A stretch of DNA of 64,000 nt, taken from positions 23,532 to 87,531 of the forward strand of contig NZ_MBEJ01000096.1 in the NCBI RefSeq assembly GCF_001953975.1. The letters run 5' to 3'. The stretch's first letter is position 1, and every line of letters begins with the position of its first letter. Positions 1-8,049 of the stretch are shown here, in pieces. Source of the DNA: Mycobacterium sp. NS-7484. Lineage in GTDB: Bacteria > Actinomycetota > Actinomycetes > Mycobacteriales > Mycobacteriaceae. The notes beneath the pieces were generated by a model. The model searched no databases. It saw nothing but the letters and a program-made list of their open reading frames with translations, and was not told the DNA's origin. Made by a program: the position numbers and the translations under genes.

Positions 1-79
1 GCGCCATGCGTGGATGCTATCAGCGAAGTTAATAATCAAAAGATTGACTATCGCGACGGGCCGGGCCTAGCATCGGCGC

Positions 80-487
80 GTGCATCCGTTCCGAGAGGCC
101 GTGGAGGCCCGTGACGAGGCGGCGATCGAAGCGCTCCTGGCTGACGACGTGGTCTTCACCAGCCCGGTCGCGTTCAAGCCGTACGCCGGCAAGCCGATCA
201 CCGCGGCGATCCTGCGCGGGGTCATGCGGGTCTTCGAGGATTTCCAGTACGTCCGTGAGATTGCCGACGCCTCAGGGCGCGACCACGCGCTGGTCTTCCA
301 GGCGACGGTGGCCGGCAAGTTGATCACCGGCTGCGACTTCCTGCATCTCGACGACGACGGCAAGATCGACGACTTCATGGTGATGGTGCGGCCGCTGTCG
401 GGCGCGACCGCGTTGGCCGAGGCCATGGGTGCTCAGTTCGAACGGATCCAGCAGGAAGCCGCGGACGAGATCTCGCGGCAGGGTTAG
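80..487 (+). CDS. NTF2/SnoaL-like family protein
   Basis: The product is 135 aa, the usual size of a single-domain NTF2/SnoaL-like alpha+beta cone. It opens with a helix (HPFREAVEARDEAAIEALLADDVVF) typical of the family, followed by strand-rich sequence ending in 'HLDDDGKIDDFMVMVRPLSG', where most members close the ligand pocket. Such proteins are small cytosolic enzymes or ligand binders, and specificity cannot be read from sequence. The start is GTG at 80, and no strong Shine-Dalgarno is visible. The gene converges on the Uma2 gene with a 23-bp gap. Family assignment is fairly sure; role unknown. Confidence 0.75.
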   Translation: MHPFREAVEARDEAAIEALLADDVVFTSPVAFKPYAGKPITAAILRGVMRVFEDFQYVREIADASGRDHALVFQATVAGKLITGCDFLHLDDDGKIDDFMVMVRPLSGATALAEAMGAQFERIQQEAADEISRQG

Positions 488-510
488 CGCTGGGTTAGCG
501 ATCCGCTCGC

Positions 511-1083
511 TCAGGGTTGGATGAGTTCGTCGAGCGTGAAGTCGAGTGCCACCGGATCGGTGGTTCGTACCCGTTCGGCCACAAGGCTTTCGGTGCGCTG
601 ATAGGTGTCATCGGACAGCACGTGGGTGAGGAAGCGCTCATCTGCGTCCGCGTCGAGGTCGATGATCCAATAGTGCTCGATTCCGGCCTTCGCATATTCG
701 TAGAGCTTCATCACCCGGTCGGTACGGCGCGACCCGGGTGAGACGATCTCGATGACGAGAGCGACATCCGCCGCATCTACTCGCACGGGATTGCGGTCCA
801 CGACGCTGCGGTTCACCACGACGAGGTCAGGGTCCCGCACCGTCGGGGGAAAACGCGTCTCCACGGTGATCTCGACTTCCTGCAGGACTACGAGTGAGTC
901 TGGTCGGTGTTCGTCGAGCAGTCGAGTGAGGTTCTTGGACACGATCTGGTGAAGCGGACGTGGCCGCGGTGTCATGACGATGCCCCCCTCGACGAGCTCC
1001 CAGCGCCGCGACTCGTCGAGTTCGAGTGCGTCCCACTGTTCGAGCGTCACCAGGTCACGGGGCAATTCGGCCAATCCCGTCAC
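511..1083 (-). CDS. Uma2 family (DUF820) putative restriction-type endonuclease
   Basis: The 190-aa product carries the Uma2/DUF820 PD-(D/E)XK pattern: an acidic N-terminal segment (WELVEGGIVM), 'PTVRDPDLVVV' with the catalytic Asp, 'VALVIEIVSPGSRRTD' with the Glu of the E-x-S-P motif, then 'MKLYEYAKAGIEHYWIID'. A longer open frame extends upstream, but GTG at 1083 is preceded at six bases by GGAGG, so I start there. Uma2 proteins are widespread predicted nucleases whose biological role is not established. The gene is divergent from the ArsR operon, about 100 bp from its operator. Confidence 0.85.
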   Translation of the reverse strand: MTGLAELPRDLVTLEQWDALELDESRRWELVEGGIVMTPRPRPLHQIVSKNLTRLLDEHRPDSLVVLQEVEITVETRFPPTVRDPDLVVVNRSVVDRNPVRVDAADVALVIEIVSPGSRRTDRVMKLYEYAKAGIEHYWIIDLDADADERFLTHVLSDDTYQRTESLVAERVRTTDPVALDFTLDELIQP

Positions 1084-1183
1084 GCTGCACCTCCAGGGCC
1101 ACTTCTTGAGAAGGCTACGCCCGGACACGGGTCCGCTCATAGGCGAAGCGTCCCACTCGCTACCGACAAAGGCTGCCGAGTCT

Positions 1184-1214
1184 TGACAACATACAACCAA
1201 TCGGTTGTATGTTG
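1184..1214 (+). promoter_or_regulatory. ArsR promoter with overlapping 12-bp palindromic operator
   Basis: A perfect inverted repeat (CAACATACAACC at 1187-1198 and GGTTGTATGTTG at 1203-1214, 4-bp spacer) overlaps a good promoter: TTGACA at 1184-1189 and TATGTT at 1208-1213, 18 bp apart. The predicted transcription start falls at about 1220, on the GTG codon of the regulator, implying a leaderless mRNA. The palindrome would be the ArsR-family binding site, so binding would block RNA polymerase directly. Repeat and boxes are seen; start site and repression are inferred. Confidence 0.75.
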
Positions 1215-1219
1215 GAGTG

Positions 1220-1573
1220 GTGACCGAAAGCGACGAGGACCGGGCCGACGCCCTGTTCCACGCGCTCGCCGACCGGACCAGGCGCGACATCATGCGCCGG
1301 GTCCTGGCCGGGGAGCATTCGGTCTCGGGACTCGCGGCGAAGTACGACATGAGCTTCGCCGCGGTGCAAAAGCACGTCGCCGTGTTGGAAAAGGCCGGCC
1401 TGATCACCAAGCGGCGCAATGGTCGTGAGCAGTTGGCCAGCGGCGACGTCGAGGCGGTGCGGTCGGTGGCGGTCATGCTGACTGAGCTGGAACAGGTTTG
1501 GCGTGGACGCATCGCACGTATCGACGAACTCATCGCATCCGATCCGAACAAGGAGAACCCACCATGCCCGTGA
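1220..1573 (+). CDS. ArsR/SmtB-family transcriptional regulator
   Basis: The 117-aa protein has a winged-helix domain: 'ADALFHALADRTRRDIMRRVL', 'VSGLAAKYDMSFAAVQKHVAVLEKAGLI' (recognition helix) and the wing 'TKRRNGREQLAS'. This matches the ArsR subgroup paired with SRPBCC proteins, which lack metal-binding cysteines; none is visible in the sensor positions here. GTG codons at 1217 and 1220 are both possible; 1220 fits the promoter geometry and there is no Shine-Dalgarno. The 3' end overlaps the SRPBCC gene by 10 bp, so the two are co-transcribed and probably autorepressed through the palindrome upstream. Confidence 0.88.
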   Translation: MTESDEDRADALFHALADRTRRDIMRRVLAGEHSVSGLAAKYDMSFAAVQKHVAVLEKAGLITKRRNGREQLASGDVEAVRSVAVMLTELEQVWRGRIARIDELIASDPNKENPPCP

Positions 1574-2049
1574 CCGACGTCAAACACGACATCGACGCCC
1601 TGACCCTGACCATCACCGCCGAGTTCGCGGCACCGGTGCAGCGGATCTGGCAAATCTATGCCGATCCCCGGCAGTTGGAGAAGGTGTGGGGCCCGCCGAG
1701 CTACCCGGCGACGGTGGTCGACCACAGCCTCACCCCCGGCGGCCGAATCACCTATTTCATGACCGGACCGGAGGGTGACAAGCACGCCGGATATTGGAAT
1801 GTCACGGCGGTCGACGAGCCGAGAAGCTTCGCTTTCGACGACGGATTCGCCGACCTGGACTTCAATGCGAATCCCGACATGCCGGTGTCCAAAAACGTCT
1901 TCACGTTCACCGAGCACGACGGCGGTACGCGCGCGGTCTACGTCAGCACCTACGCAACCGCCGAAGCACTCCAGCAAGTGCTGGACATGGGCGTCGTCGA
2001 GGGCGCCTCATCGGCGATCAACCAGATCGACGGACTGATCTTGGCCTGA
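1564..2049 (+). CDS. SRPBCC (AHSA1-like) domain protein
   Basis: The 161-aa product belongs to the START/SRPBCC superfamily: 'ITAEFAAPVQRIWQIYADPRQLEKVWGPPSYPATVVDH' is the typical AHSA1 opening, followed by 'TPGGRITYFMTGPEG' and the C-terminal helix 'MGVVEGASSAINQIDGLI'. These helix-grip proteins bind hydrophobic ligands in a deep cavity; the ligand here is unknown. AAGGAG at 1550-1555 sits inside the end of the arsR-like gene, eight bases before ATG 1564. The ArsR-SRPBCC pair is common in actinobacteria, where the SRPBCC protein is the regulated output. Confidence 0.85.
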   Translation: MPVTDVKHDIDALTLTITAEFAAPVQRIWQIYADPRQLEKVWGPPSYPATVVDHSLTPGGRITYFMTGPEGDKHAGYWNVTAVDEPRSFAFDDGFADLDFNANPDMPVSKNVFTFTEHDGGTRAVYVSTYATAEALQQVLDMGVVEGASSAINQIDGLILA

Positions 2050-2270
2050 TCCAACCTGACTTCCGGGGGTGGCCACGACGGGCACAGCAAAGAATGGCCT
2101 CATGTGAGAAATGTGAATTGCGTCTCTGTTGAAGCACATTCGATGTGGAAAAGCTCTCTAAGAGTGATCCTTAATGTGTCCACGGCCAACTCGAAGCGCC
2201 GCCTCAGTTTGGCCGGACATGCTGGGCACAGAGGCGATGTTTCGTGAAGCTCTGCTGGAGGTCATCGAAA

Positions 2271-2537
2271 ATGACGACTAATGCTGTCGGCTCGACTGTC
2301 ATCGAGTTGGCAACGCACCCCGTCTGGTGTTCGTCGCAGCAGTACTCCCGCGAGCTCGCCGAGGCCCGTCGCCGCCATCCCTCGTCGTATCGACTCGATA
2401 CGGAAACCCACGACACCGAAGCCGACGGGCTCGATTCGCAGCTGTCGTCGAGCCAGCGGGCCGGTGCGCGGGTGATCACGCTTGCGTGTGCGCGCGGTGC
2501 ACGGCTGAAGGCCGTCCGTGCCGTGGCCGAACCGTGA
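2271..2537 (+). CDS. hypothetical protein, 88 aa
   Basis: I do not recognise this protein. ATG 2271 follows GGAGG at 2257-2261 with good spacing, which supports a real gene; an in-frame GTG at 2244 would add nine residues. The product is hydrophilic, Arg- and Ser-rich, with two cysteines (CSSQQYS and LACARGARL) and an acidic middle (DTETHDTEADGLDSQ). There is no signal peptide or membrane segment. It lies alone between the SRPBCC gene and ldtA. The about 220 bp upstream (2050-2270) hold nothing I can identify. Confidence 0.5.
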   Translation: MTTNAVGSTVIELATHPVWCSSQQYSRELAEARRRHPSSYRLDTETHDTEADGLDSQLSSSQRAGARVITLACARGARLKAVRAVAEP

Positions 2538-2644
2538 TGAACACTTGACCGAATTGCCCCGTGTAACTACACATTCGGGCGCCTGCGGCCCCATACCATG
2601 ACAACGTTCAAGACCATGGGGGCATCGCAGAGGGAATCGGTTGG

Positions 2645-3454
2645 ATGCGCGCGGCTGTTCAAGGTGTTCTCGTAGTGGTCGTGGTCGCCATGACCTACTT
2701 CTCTGGTGGTGCCGACAGGGTCGACACCGCGGCAGTCAGCCTGCCGCTGACGTCAACCATCGAATCGATCGCGCCGACCGAAGGCGGCGCCGTCGGGGTG
2801 GGCCATCCCGTGGTGGTGACCTTCAAGAATCCGGTGAGCAACCGCGCAGCGGTCGAACGGGCCATCGGCCTCAAGACCACACCGGCGCGCACCGGCACCT
2901 ACGAATGGCTCGACAACAAGGTCGTGCAGTGGACGCCGGCTGAGTTCTGGCCGGCGCACAGCACCGTGATGCTGTCGGTCGGCGGTATGCGGACGCAATT
3001 CCAAACCGGCCCAGCCGTCATCGGGGTCGCCGACATCTCCGATCACACGTTCACGGTGACGATCGACGGGATCGGCGAGGAACCACCGATTCCGCTGCCG
3101 GCACCACACCACCTCCCGCACGCGGGCGAGGACGGGGTCCTGCTGGCCTCCATGGGCCGCCCGGAGTACCCGACGCCGGTGGGCACCTACACGGTGTTGG
3201 CGAAAGACCGCACGGTGACAATGGATTCCAGCAGCGTCGGCATTCCCGTCGACGCGTCCGACGGGTACCTGTTGAAGGTCGATTACGCCGTTCGGATCAC
3301 CCGGCGGGGCATTTTCGTGCACTCGGCGCCGTGGGCGGTGCCGTCGATGGGCCTGGAGAACACCAGCCACGGTTGCATCAGCCTCATCCCGGCAGCCGCC
3401 GAGTGGTACTTCAACACCGTCAACATCGGCGACCCGGTGATCGTGCAGGAGTAA
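2645..3454 (+). CDS. ldtA: L,D-transpeptidase, LdtA (LdtMt1) type
   Basis: This 269-aa exported enzyme makes 3-3 peptidoglycan cross-links and is the target class of carbapenems. An N-terminal hydrophobic segment (residues 1-20) is a signal or anchor. Residues about 38-135 form the mycobacterial Ig-like domain ('PTEGGAVGVGHPVVVTF', 'WTPAEFWPAHSTV'), and about 136-268 the YkuD domain with 'TPVGTYTVLAKDRTVTMDS', 'DGYLLKVDYAVRIT', 'IFVHSAPW' and the nucleophile motif SHGC (Cys244). The domain order and motif spacing follow tuberculosis LdtMt1 (Rv0116c). The residue two after Cys is Ser (SHGCIS) where the family normally has Asn. It is a single gene ended by a strong hairpin. Confidence 0.9.
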   Translation: MRAAVQGVLVVVVVAMTYFSGGADRVDTAAVSLPLTSTIESIAPTEGGAVGVGHPVVVTFKNPVSNRAAVERAIGLKTTPARTGTYEWLDNKVVQWTPAEFWPAHSTVMLSVGGMRTQFQTGPAVIGVADISDHTFTVTIDGIGEEPPIPLPAPHHLPHAGEDGVLLASMGRPEYPTPVGTYTVLAKDRTVTMDSSSVGIPVDASDGYLLKVDYAVRITRRGIFVHSAPWAVPSMGLENTSHGCISLIPAAAEWYFNTVNIGDPVIVQE

Positions 3455-3524
3455 CGAACCCCGCTGTGGGGCAACGGGTTAACGGGTCTGAAGGGTTCGA
3501 CAACAGAAGACAGTTCGGACAACA

Positions 3525-3560
3525 ATTAAGGCGCCTGGCTCGTGAGCCAGGCGCCTTAAT
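3525..3560. terminator. bidirectional hairpin terminator
   Basis: A perfect 16-bp inverted repeat (arms 3525-3540 and 3545-3560) encloses a 4-nt CGTG loop between the convergent ldtA and Pro/Ala-rich genes. The outer AT-rich arm ends (ATTAA/TTAAT) give short T runs on both strands, so it can terminate transcription from either side. Confidence 0.85.
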
Positions 3561-3582
3561 CGACGCTATCTGTGGGAGCCGC

Positions 3583-4083
3583 CTATCCGGTGGCCCCAGC
3601 TTCGGGTCCGGGCAGGGTCGGTGCACCGGCGACCGGTCCGCCTCCGGGGGAAACCGTCGGCACGCCCTTGCCGGTACCCGCGGCGACGGCGATCGGCGCG
3701 GCAGGGGCCGCGGCCGGGACGATGGGCGCGGCGGGGACCGGAGCGGCGGGCACCACGGGCACCGGGGGTGCCAACGGGACCGGGGGAAGGCCGACCGGGG
3801 GTGGGGCCAACGGCACCGGCGGCACCGCGGCGGGTGGGACCACCGGCACCGGCGGCACGGCCACCGGTGCGGCGGGGACGGCGCCGGCGGCTTCGACTGC
3901 CGCCGCCGCGCACACCGGCCCGCCGGGAGCGGCACCGGCAGCGCCCTCGAGGCACTTGTAACCGCCTGTGTTGAAGTTCAGAGCTGCCGCATGCGGGCTC
4001 ATTGCGACTGCAGCCGCCAATGCCGTCGCGCACAGGCCGGCACTGACAACTGTTTTGACCGGGATTCGAGCAAATGTAGTCAT
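3583..4083 (-). CDS. Pro/Ala/Val-rich secreted protein
   Basis: The 166-aa product begins with a clear Sec signal peptide (MTTFARIPVKTVVSAGLC followed by an Ala-rich core; cleavage likely after 'SPHAAA'). Then comes a short segment with two cysteines (GGYKCLEG, GGPVCAAA), possibly disulfide-linked. The remainder is low-complexity P-V-A-P repeat sequence. Such Pro/Ala-rich tails are common in mycobacterial cell-wall-spanning proteins, but no enzymatic domain is visible. The about 230 bp upstream (4084-4315) hold its promoter region and nothing else recognisable. Confidence 0.7.
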   Translation of the reverse strand: MTTFARIPVKTVVSAGLCATALAAAVAMSPHAAALNFNTGGYKCLEGAAGAAPGGPVCAAAAVEAAGAVPAAPVAVPPVPVVPPAAVPPVPLAPPPVGLPPVPLAPPVPVVPAAPVPAAPIVPAAAPAAPIAVAAGTGKGVPTVSPGGGPVAGAPTLPGPEAGATG

Positions 4084-4315
4084 CCCCGACGAGCTCCCTT
4101 GATCGGGCTGGAAAATTACAGCGGTGAAAATTGTGCAGAGCTGAACCGTAGAGCTGCCCGGAATCGGTGTCCATGCATGTTGTGAGATGGTTGCCGGGTT
4201 GACATGTGAGCGAGCCGGACTCGTGACCGGTCCGTTTTCAACCGGCGAGCTCCGTCACGGCGCGATCACCCGGACCGACCGTCCGAACTGCAAAGACGGG
4301 TCGCTCTCGCAAACC

Positions 4316-5206
4316 TCACTGTCCGAGCCGAACCTGAATACCTTTGGCCACAAGCTGTTCGAACGTGTAGGTGAACTCGCCACGATGTCCGACGGTCAGC
4401 ACGTAGTGGTCCTGGCCTTCCGTCAGCCCGACGGTGAAGGAGAAGGTGCAGTTGGCCGGGCCGGCCTTGCCGGGCCCCAGGGTGGTGGCCGCCAGGACTT
4501 CGCCCTTGCCGCTCTTGACGGTGACGGGGGTGGTGGGGTTGACGTCGGAATAGCCGTTGGCGCCCTGGCACGATGTTCCGTCCACCGCGATGCCGTCCAG
4601 GCCGGCGTTGTCCAGCAGTATGAAAGTCCCGTTGACCGTGACCTTTTCGAGCACGCGAAAGCCCTGTGAGAAATGGGGACAGAAGGTGTCGACGGCGATC
4701 TTGTCGGCCATCGGCCCTTGTTGGGGGTCGCCGTCCTCGAGGTGCCGGCAGACCTGCCGCCCGTGGGCGACGGCGTTGGCGTCGGAGTTGAACTGATCGC
4801 TCAGCCCGGCATCTTTGAGCGCCGAGAGGTAACCGGCCTCCGGTGGCGGGGGTGGCCGCCGGCCTGCCACCAACAGGACCCAGACCACCGCGGCGGTCAT
4901 CACGATGATCGCGGTCGCCGCGCCGGTGCCGAGCCACGTTGAGCGGATGCTCGATCTGGGCAGTTCGAGATAGTCCGGCAGCATCCGACCGCCGACCGGA
5001 TCGGTCGTCGTGGCCCGGCCATCGCGAACCCGGTTCGTCGGATGCCCGGTGACGAAGTAGCGGCCCTCGTGCCGGGCCGTGGGGTCGGGGCGCCATCCGG
5101 TGGACACCGAGCCGTGCACCTGGCCACAACGACTACAGGTGCCGGCTGCGTCGAGATCTGAGCCGCAGTACGGGCACGTCATCCGCGCGCCATTTCTTGT
5201 CACCAC
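4316..5206 (-). CDS. zinc-ribbon, membrane-anchored DUF732 protein
   Basis: The 296-aa protein has a cytosolic N-terminal zinc ribbon (CPYC and CSRC, Cys11/14/24/27), a transmembrane helix at about residues 93-113, a Pro stretch, then an extracytoplasmic DUF732 domain ('GYLSALKDAGLSDQF', 'HGRQVCRHLEDGD', 'FCPHFSQGF') and a C-terminal beta-rich domain with a Cys pair (TSCQGAN, ANCTFSF). DUF732 is nearly confined to mycobacteria and its function is unknown. The start is GTG 5206, with an AGGA-type site; GTG 5203 or ATG 5182 (MTCPYC) are alternatives. It is divergent from the PrsW operon. Confidence 0.75.
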   Translation of the reverse strand: MVTRNGARMTCPYCGSDLDAAGTCSRCGQVHGSVSTGWRPDPTARHEGRYFVTGHPTNRVRDGRATTTDPVGGRMLPDYLELPRSSIRSTWLGTGAATAIIVMTAAVVWVLLVAGRRPPPPPEAGYLSALKDAGLSDQFNSDANAVAHGRQVCRHLEDGDPQQGPMADKIAVDTFCPHFSQGFRVLEKVTVNGTFILLDNAGLDGIAVDGTSCQGANGYSDVNPTTPVTVKSGKGEVLAATTLGPGKAGPANCTFSFTVGLTEGQDHYVLTVGHRGEFTYTFEQLVAKGIQVRLGQ

Positions 5207-5294
5207 CGTCCTCGGTACAGAACTGGATTATCGGGCTTTCGCTTCAAGTCAGAGCGTCTTTCGGGCGCGAAGCGGTCCGTTTGCCGATAATTTG

Positions 5295-5326
5295 CATTCG
5301 AAAAGACAATCTAGGTCTTTCGAATG
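5295..5326 (+). promoter_or_regulatory. inverted repeat upstream of the PrsW operon
   Basis: CATTCGAAAAGAC (5295-5307) and GTCTTTCGAATG (5315-5326) pair along 12 bp with a one-base bulge and a 7-nt loop. A GATAAT box lies just upstream at 5286-5291. The element is 24 bp before ATG 5350 and could be an operator or a 5'-UTR hairpin. The binding factor is unknown. Confidence 0.5.
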
Positions 5327-5349
5327 TGAGGCGAGAGGTGTCGACACCG

Positions 5350-5994
5350 ATGACAACCCCGACCGGTGGGCCCACCGCGGGCTATGAGCCGGATCCCCGA
5401 TGGGTCCCCGTCGACCGCCGCTGGTGTGGTCTGGATCGGGTCACCCTCGCGCCGGCCGTCGCAGTGCTCGCCCTCTGGGTGCTGATGGCGGTCGTGATCC
5501 CCGTCGTCAACGACTCGGCCGACTACACCGAGCAGGTCACCGCCGGGGACGTCATCCAACTCTCCGACGACGTCACGTTCGTGCCGGAGCCCGGCTGGGG
5601 CATCACCGCCGGCGTGCGCCGCGGCGACGCACCGGCGACCGGCTATCCGGACACGGCGACCGTCGTCGACGGTGACACGTCGATGACGGTGGTCGCCAAG
5701 GAATTCGACGGGGACGAGGACGATCTGCTGACCCACATGGAAGCGGCCCGCACATCCGACGATGCGGACATCGGCAGCGGACCGCGTAGCACCGTGATCA
5801 CCGACCAGGGCCGCACGGGCGTCACGGTGGAGCTCACCGACGCGGTCTCTCGGCAGGTGCTGGGTGCCTTCGTCATCGACGGAATCGGGATCAGGGTGCT
5901 GGCGATCGCACCGCCCGACGCCACCAACGATGACCGCGACGCCGTGGGCCGCATGATCCGAAGCGTCCGGCGAGAGGCGGTCGGCAATGACTGA
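5350..5994 (+). CDS. membrane-anchored hypothetical protein
   Basis: The 214-aa product has a short cytosolic N terminus, one transmembrane helix ('VTLAPAVAVLALWVLMAVVIPVV' region, about residues 30-53) and an extracytoplasmic domain of about 155 residues with alternating strands ('DVIQLSDDVTFVPEPGWGI', 'TSMTVVAKEF', 'GAFVIDGIGIRVLAIAPP'). I do not recognise the fold. GTG 5338 is an alternative start. It overlaps the PrsW-family gene by 8 bp, so the two are translationally coupled; it may be a substrate, inhibitor or partner of that protease (inference only). Confidence 0.7.
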   Translation: MTTPTGGPTAGYEPDPRWVPVDRRWCGLDRVTLAPAVAVLALWVLMAVVIPVVNDSADYTEQVTAGDVIQLSDDVTFVPEPGWGITAGVRRGDAPATGYPDTATVVDGDTSMTVVAKEFDGDEDDLLTHMEAARTSDDADIGSGPRSTVITDQGRTGVTVELTDAVSRQVLGAFVIDGIGIRVLAIAPPDATNDDRDAVGRMIRSVRREAVGND

Positions 5995-7144
5995 AACTCA
6001 GGCGGCGCAGCGCGATCTGCTGGCCGCCCGGACCCGGGCGATCGACCTGTCCGGATGGCAACGACCCTTTGTGCTGTTCCAGCCGCGCAACCTCGCATTC
6101 TGGGTGTACGCCCTGTTGGTCGGCGGCGGCATCGCCGGCTTCATCGATCTGGTCGGCGGTTACGACTCGGCATCGGTGGTCAGTGCGGTGGTGGTGTTCA
6201 GCATCTACGCAGCGGTGTTCTGGTGGCTGACCCAGCGGGCCGACCGGTACACCGAACTACCCGGCAAGCTGATGGTCGCAGCCCTGCTGTGGGGCGGGTT
6301 CGCCGCGACGTGGGCGATGGCGGCGGTCGCCAATTCCGCGCTGGGTGACCTCTATGGCAAGGAGCTCGGCCAGCGCTGGGCCCTGGACTGGTCCGCCGGA
6401 TTGTCGGCACCCGTCACCGAGGAGTTGGCGAAAGGGGCCGGCCTGCTGCTGTTGATCGCGTTGGCGCGGCGGATCATTCGTACCGCGTTCGACGGGTTCA
6501 TCGTCGGGTTGCTGATCGGTCTGGGCTTTCAGGTGCTCGAAGATGTCTCCTACGCGCTGCGGGATGCGCCGGCGATGGGAGCGACGATCGTGCTGCGCAT
6601 GGTCACCGGGGTCAGCGGTCATTTCGCCTACAGTGCGATCTTCTGCGCGGGTCTGGTCTATCTGATCGGCCGCCCGGCTGAACCGCGCAACATCCGGCGG
6701 GGGTTGGCCCTTGTCGTGACAGCACCTGTGCTGCATGGGTTGTGGGATTCAGCCGGAACGCTCGTCGGTGGAAACGTACTGCTGCTGCTCGTGTTCTGGT
6801 TGCTCATCGTGGCTGTCACCCTGACCGTGTTCGGCCGGGTTTTCGCGTGGGCGGTGCCGCGCGAACGGGCCCTGTTGCGTGACGTCATGGCCCCCGAGGC
6901 GGCCGCCGGCGTCCTCACCGAGGCCGAACTCGATGCCATGACCGGGAACCGGAAAGCTCGTCGGGCGTACCGCAAGGCCAATCGGCGCCCGCGACGGCAA
7001 CGTCGCCATGCCAGGCAGATCATCGACGCTGCCTACGATCTGGCGCAGGAGCTGGCCCGGGCGCGCGGTGCGGAGACCGGCCGGGTGCAGTTCGCCCGGG
7101 CCGAGATCACCAGGATTCGTCACCACGAGCCGTCGCCGTGGTGA
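5987..7144 (+). CDS. PrsW-family intramembrane metalloprotease
   Basis: This is a 385-aa polytopic membrane protein with about eight hydrophobic helices. The PrsW/CAAX-protease-like motifs are all present: EE pair in 'APVTEELAKG' (Glu145-146), 'FDGFIVGLLIGLGFQVLED' (about 168-186), His212 in 'GHFAYSAI' and His250 in 'VLHGLWD'. Bacillus PrsW performs site-1 cleavage of an anti-sigma factor; actinobacterial members are mostly unassigned. A basic C-terminal extension (KARRAYRKANRRPRRQRR) is probably cytosolic. It follows the membrane-anchored gene with an 8-bp overlap. Confidence 0.85.
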   Translation: MTETQAAQRDLLAARTRAIDLSGWQRPFVLFQPRNLAFWVYALLVGGGIAGFIDLVGGYDSASVVSAVVVFSIYAAVFWWLTQRADRYTELPGKLMVAALLWGGFAATWAMAAVANSALGDLYGKELGQRWALDWSAGLSAPVTEELAKGAGLLLLIALARRIIRTAFDGFIVGLLIGLGFQVLEDVSYALRDAPAMGATIVLRMVTGVSGHFAYSAIFCAGLVYLIGRPAEPRNIRRGLALVVTAPVLHGLWDSAGTLVGGNVLLLLVFWLLIVAVTLTVFGRVFAWAVPRERALLRDVMAPEAAAGVLTEAELDAMTGNRKARRAYRKANRRPRRQRRHARQIIDAAYDLAQELARARGAETGRVQFARAEITRIRHHEPSPW

Positions 7145-7209
7145 GGTGCTGAGCACCCGCACCACCCCCACCCGGACGCTGCCGATCGTTCACCGCTACC
7201 GTGCGGAAT

Positions 7210-8049
7210 ATGACTCGAGTGACGGTGATCACGGGTGGTGCCGGTGGCATGGGGTTGGCCACGGCCAAGGTTGTCGGTCGCGACCAGGCGGTGGTGCTGG
7301 CCGATGTGCGGCAGGAGCGGCTTGACGGCGCGGCCGCCGCGCTGAGCGAGCTGGGTATCGCGGCCACGATCGTGAACGCCGACGTCACCGATCCCGACGC
7401 TGTCGACCGGTTGTTGAAGACGGCGGCGGAGGTGGGCACGGTGAGCGCCATCATCCACGCGGCCGGGGTCAGCCCGAGCATGGGGGACGCCGAATACGTC
7501 ATGCGGACGAACGCGCTGGGCACGCTGCACGTCAACGAGGCGTTTTTCGCCGCCGGCGGCGAAGGCTCGGCGATCGTCAACGTGGCCTCGATGGCGGCGC
7601 ACCTCCTGCCCGAGGAAATCATTCCGGCGCAACACTTTCCGTTGGCGTTGCAGGATCAGGACCGCTTCCTCACCGAGATGTTGGCGGCCTGCGAGCTCGC
7701 CCCAGAGGAGATGCGCTCGGGCCTGTCCTATGCCATCAGCAAGGCCTTCGTGAAGTGGTACAGCTCGTCGCAGGCCGAGCGGTTCAACGCCCGCGGCATG
7801 CGGATCGTCTCGGTGTCCCCGGGGTCGATCGACACCGAGATGGGCCGGCTGGAGGAACAGGCCGGCGCGGGCGCCATGGTCGCCGACGCCGCGGTGCCGC
7901 GCTGGGGCAAGCCCGAGGAGATGGCCGATCTGCTGGCCTATTGCGCGAGTGACCGGGCGGGTTACCTCACCGGCACCGACATTCTCAACGACGGCGGCGT
8001 CGTCGCCTCGATGCGGGAGCGGGCTCGCCTGGCCGCTGCGGGCGGTTAG
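7210..8049 (+). CDS. short-chain dehydrogenase/reductase (SDR)
   Basis: The 279-aa cytosolic oxidoreductase has the glycine-rich cofactor loop 'TGGAGGMG' near the N terminus, an acidic residue at the end of strand 2 (ADVRQER) that favours NAD, 'HAAG' at the strand 4 position, catalytic Ser in 'VNVASMAAH' and 'YAISK' as the YxxxK pair. An insertion of about 40 residues between the Ser and Tyr (PEEIIPAQHFPLALQDQDRF) would form a substrate lid. The C-terminal 'GYLTGTDILNDGGV' is standard. The substrate is unknown. It ends in a 4-bp overlap with the convergent AraC regulator, which may control it. Confidence 0.9.
   Translation: MTRVTVITGGAGGMGLATAKVVGRDQAVVLADVRQERLDGAAAALSELGIAATIVNADVTDPDAVDRLLKTAAEVGTVSAIIHAAGVSPSMGDAEYVMRTNALGTLHVNEAFFAAGGEGSAIVNVASMAAHLLPEEIIPAQHFPLALQDQDRFLTEMLAACELAPEEMRSGLSYAISKAFVKWYSSSQAERFNARGMRIVSVSPGSIDTEMGRLEEQAGAGAMVADAAVPRWGKPEEMADLLAYCASDRAGYLTGTDILNDGGVVASMRERARLAAAGG

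Noticed and set aside
1084..1977. N-terminal extension of the Uma2 frame toward 1977
   Set aside because: The extension is antisense to the ArsR-SRPBCC genes; GGAGG before GTG 1083 gives a normal start.
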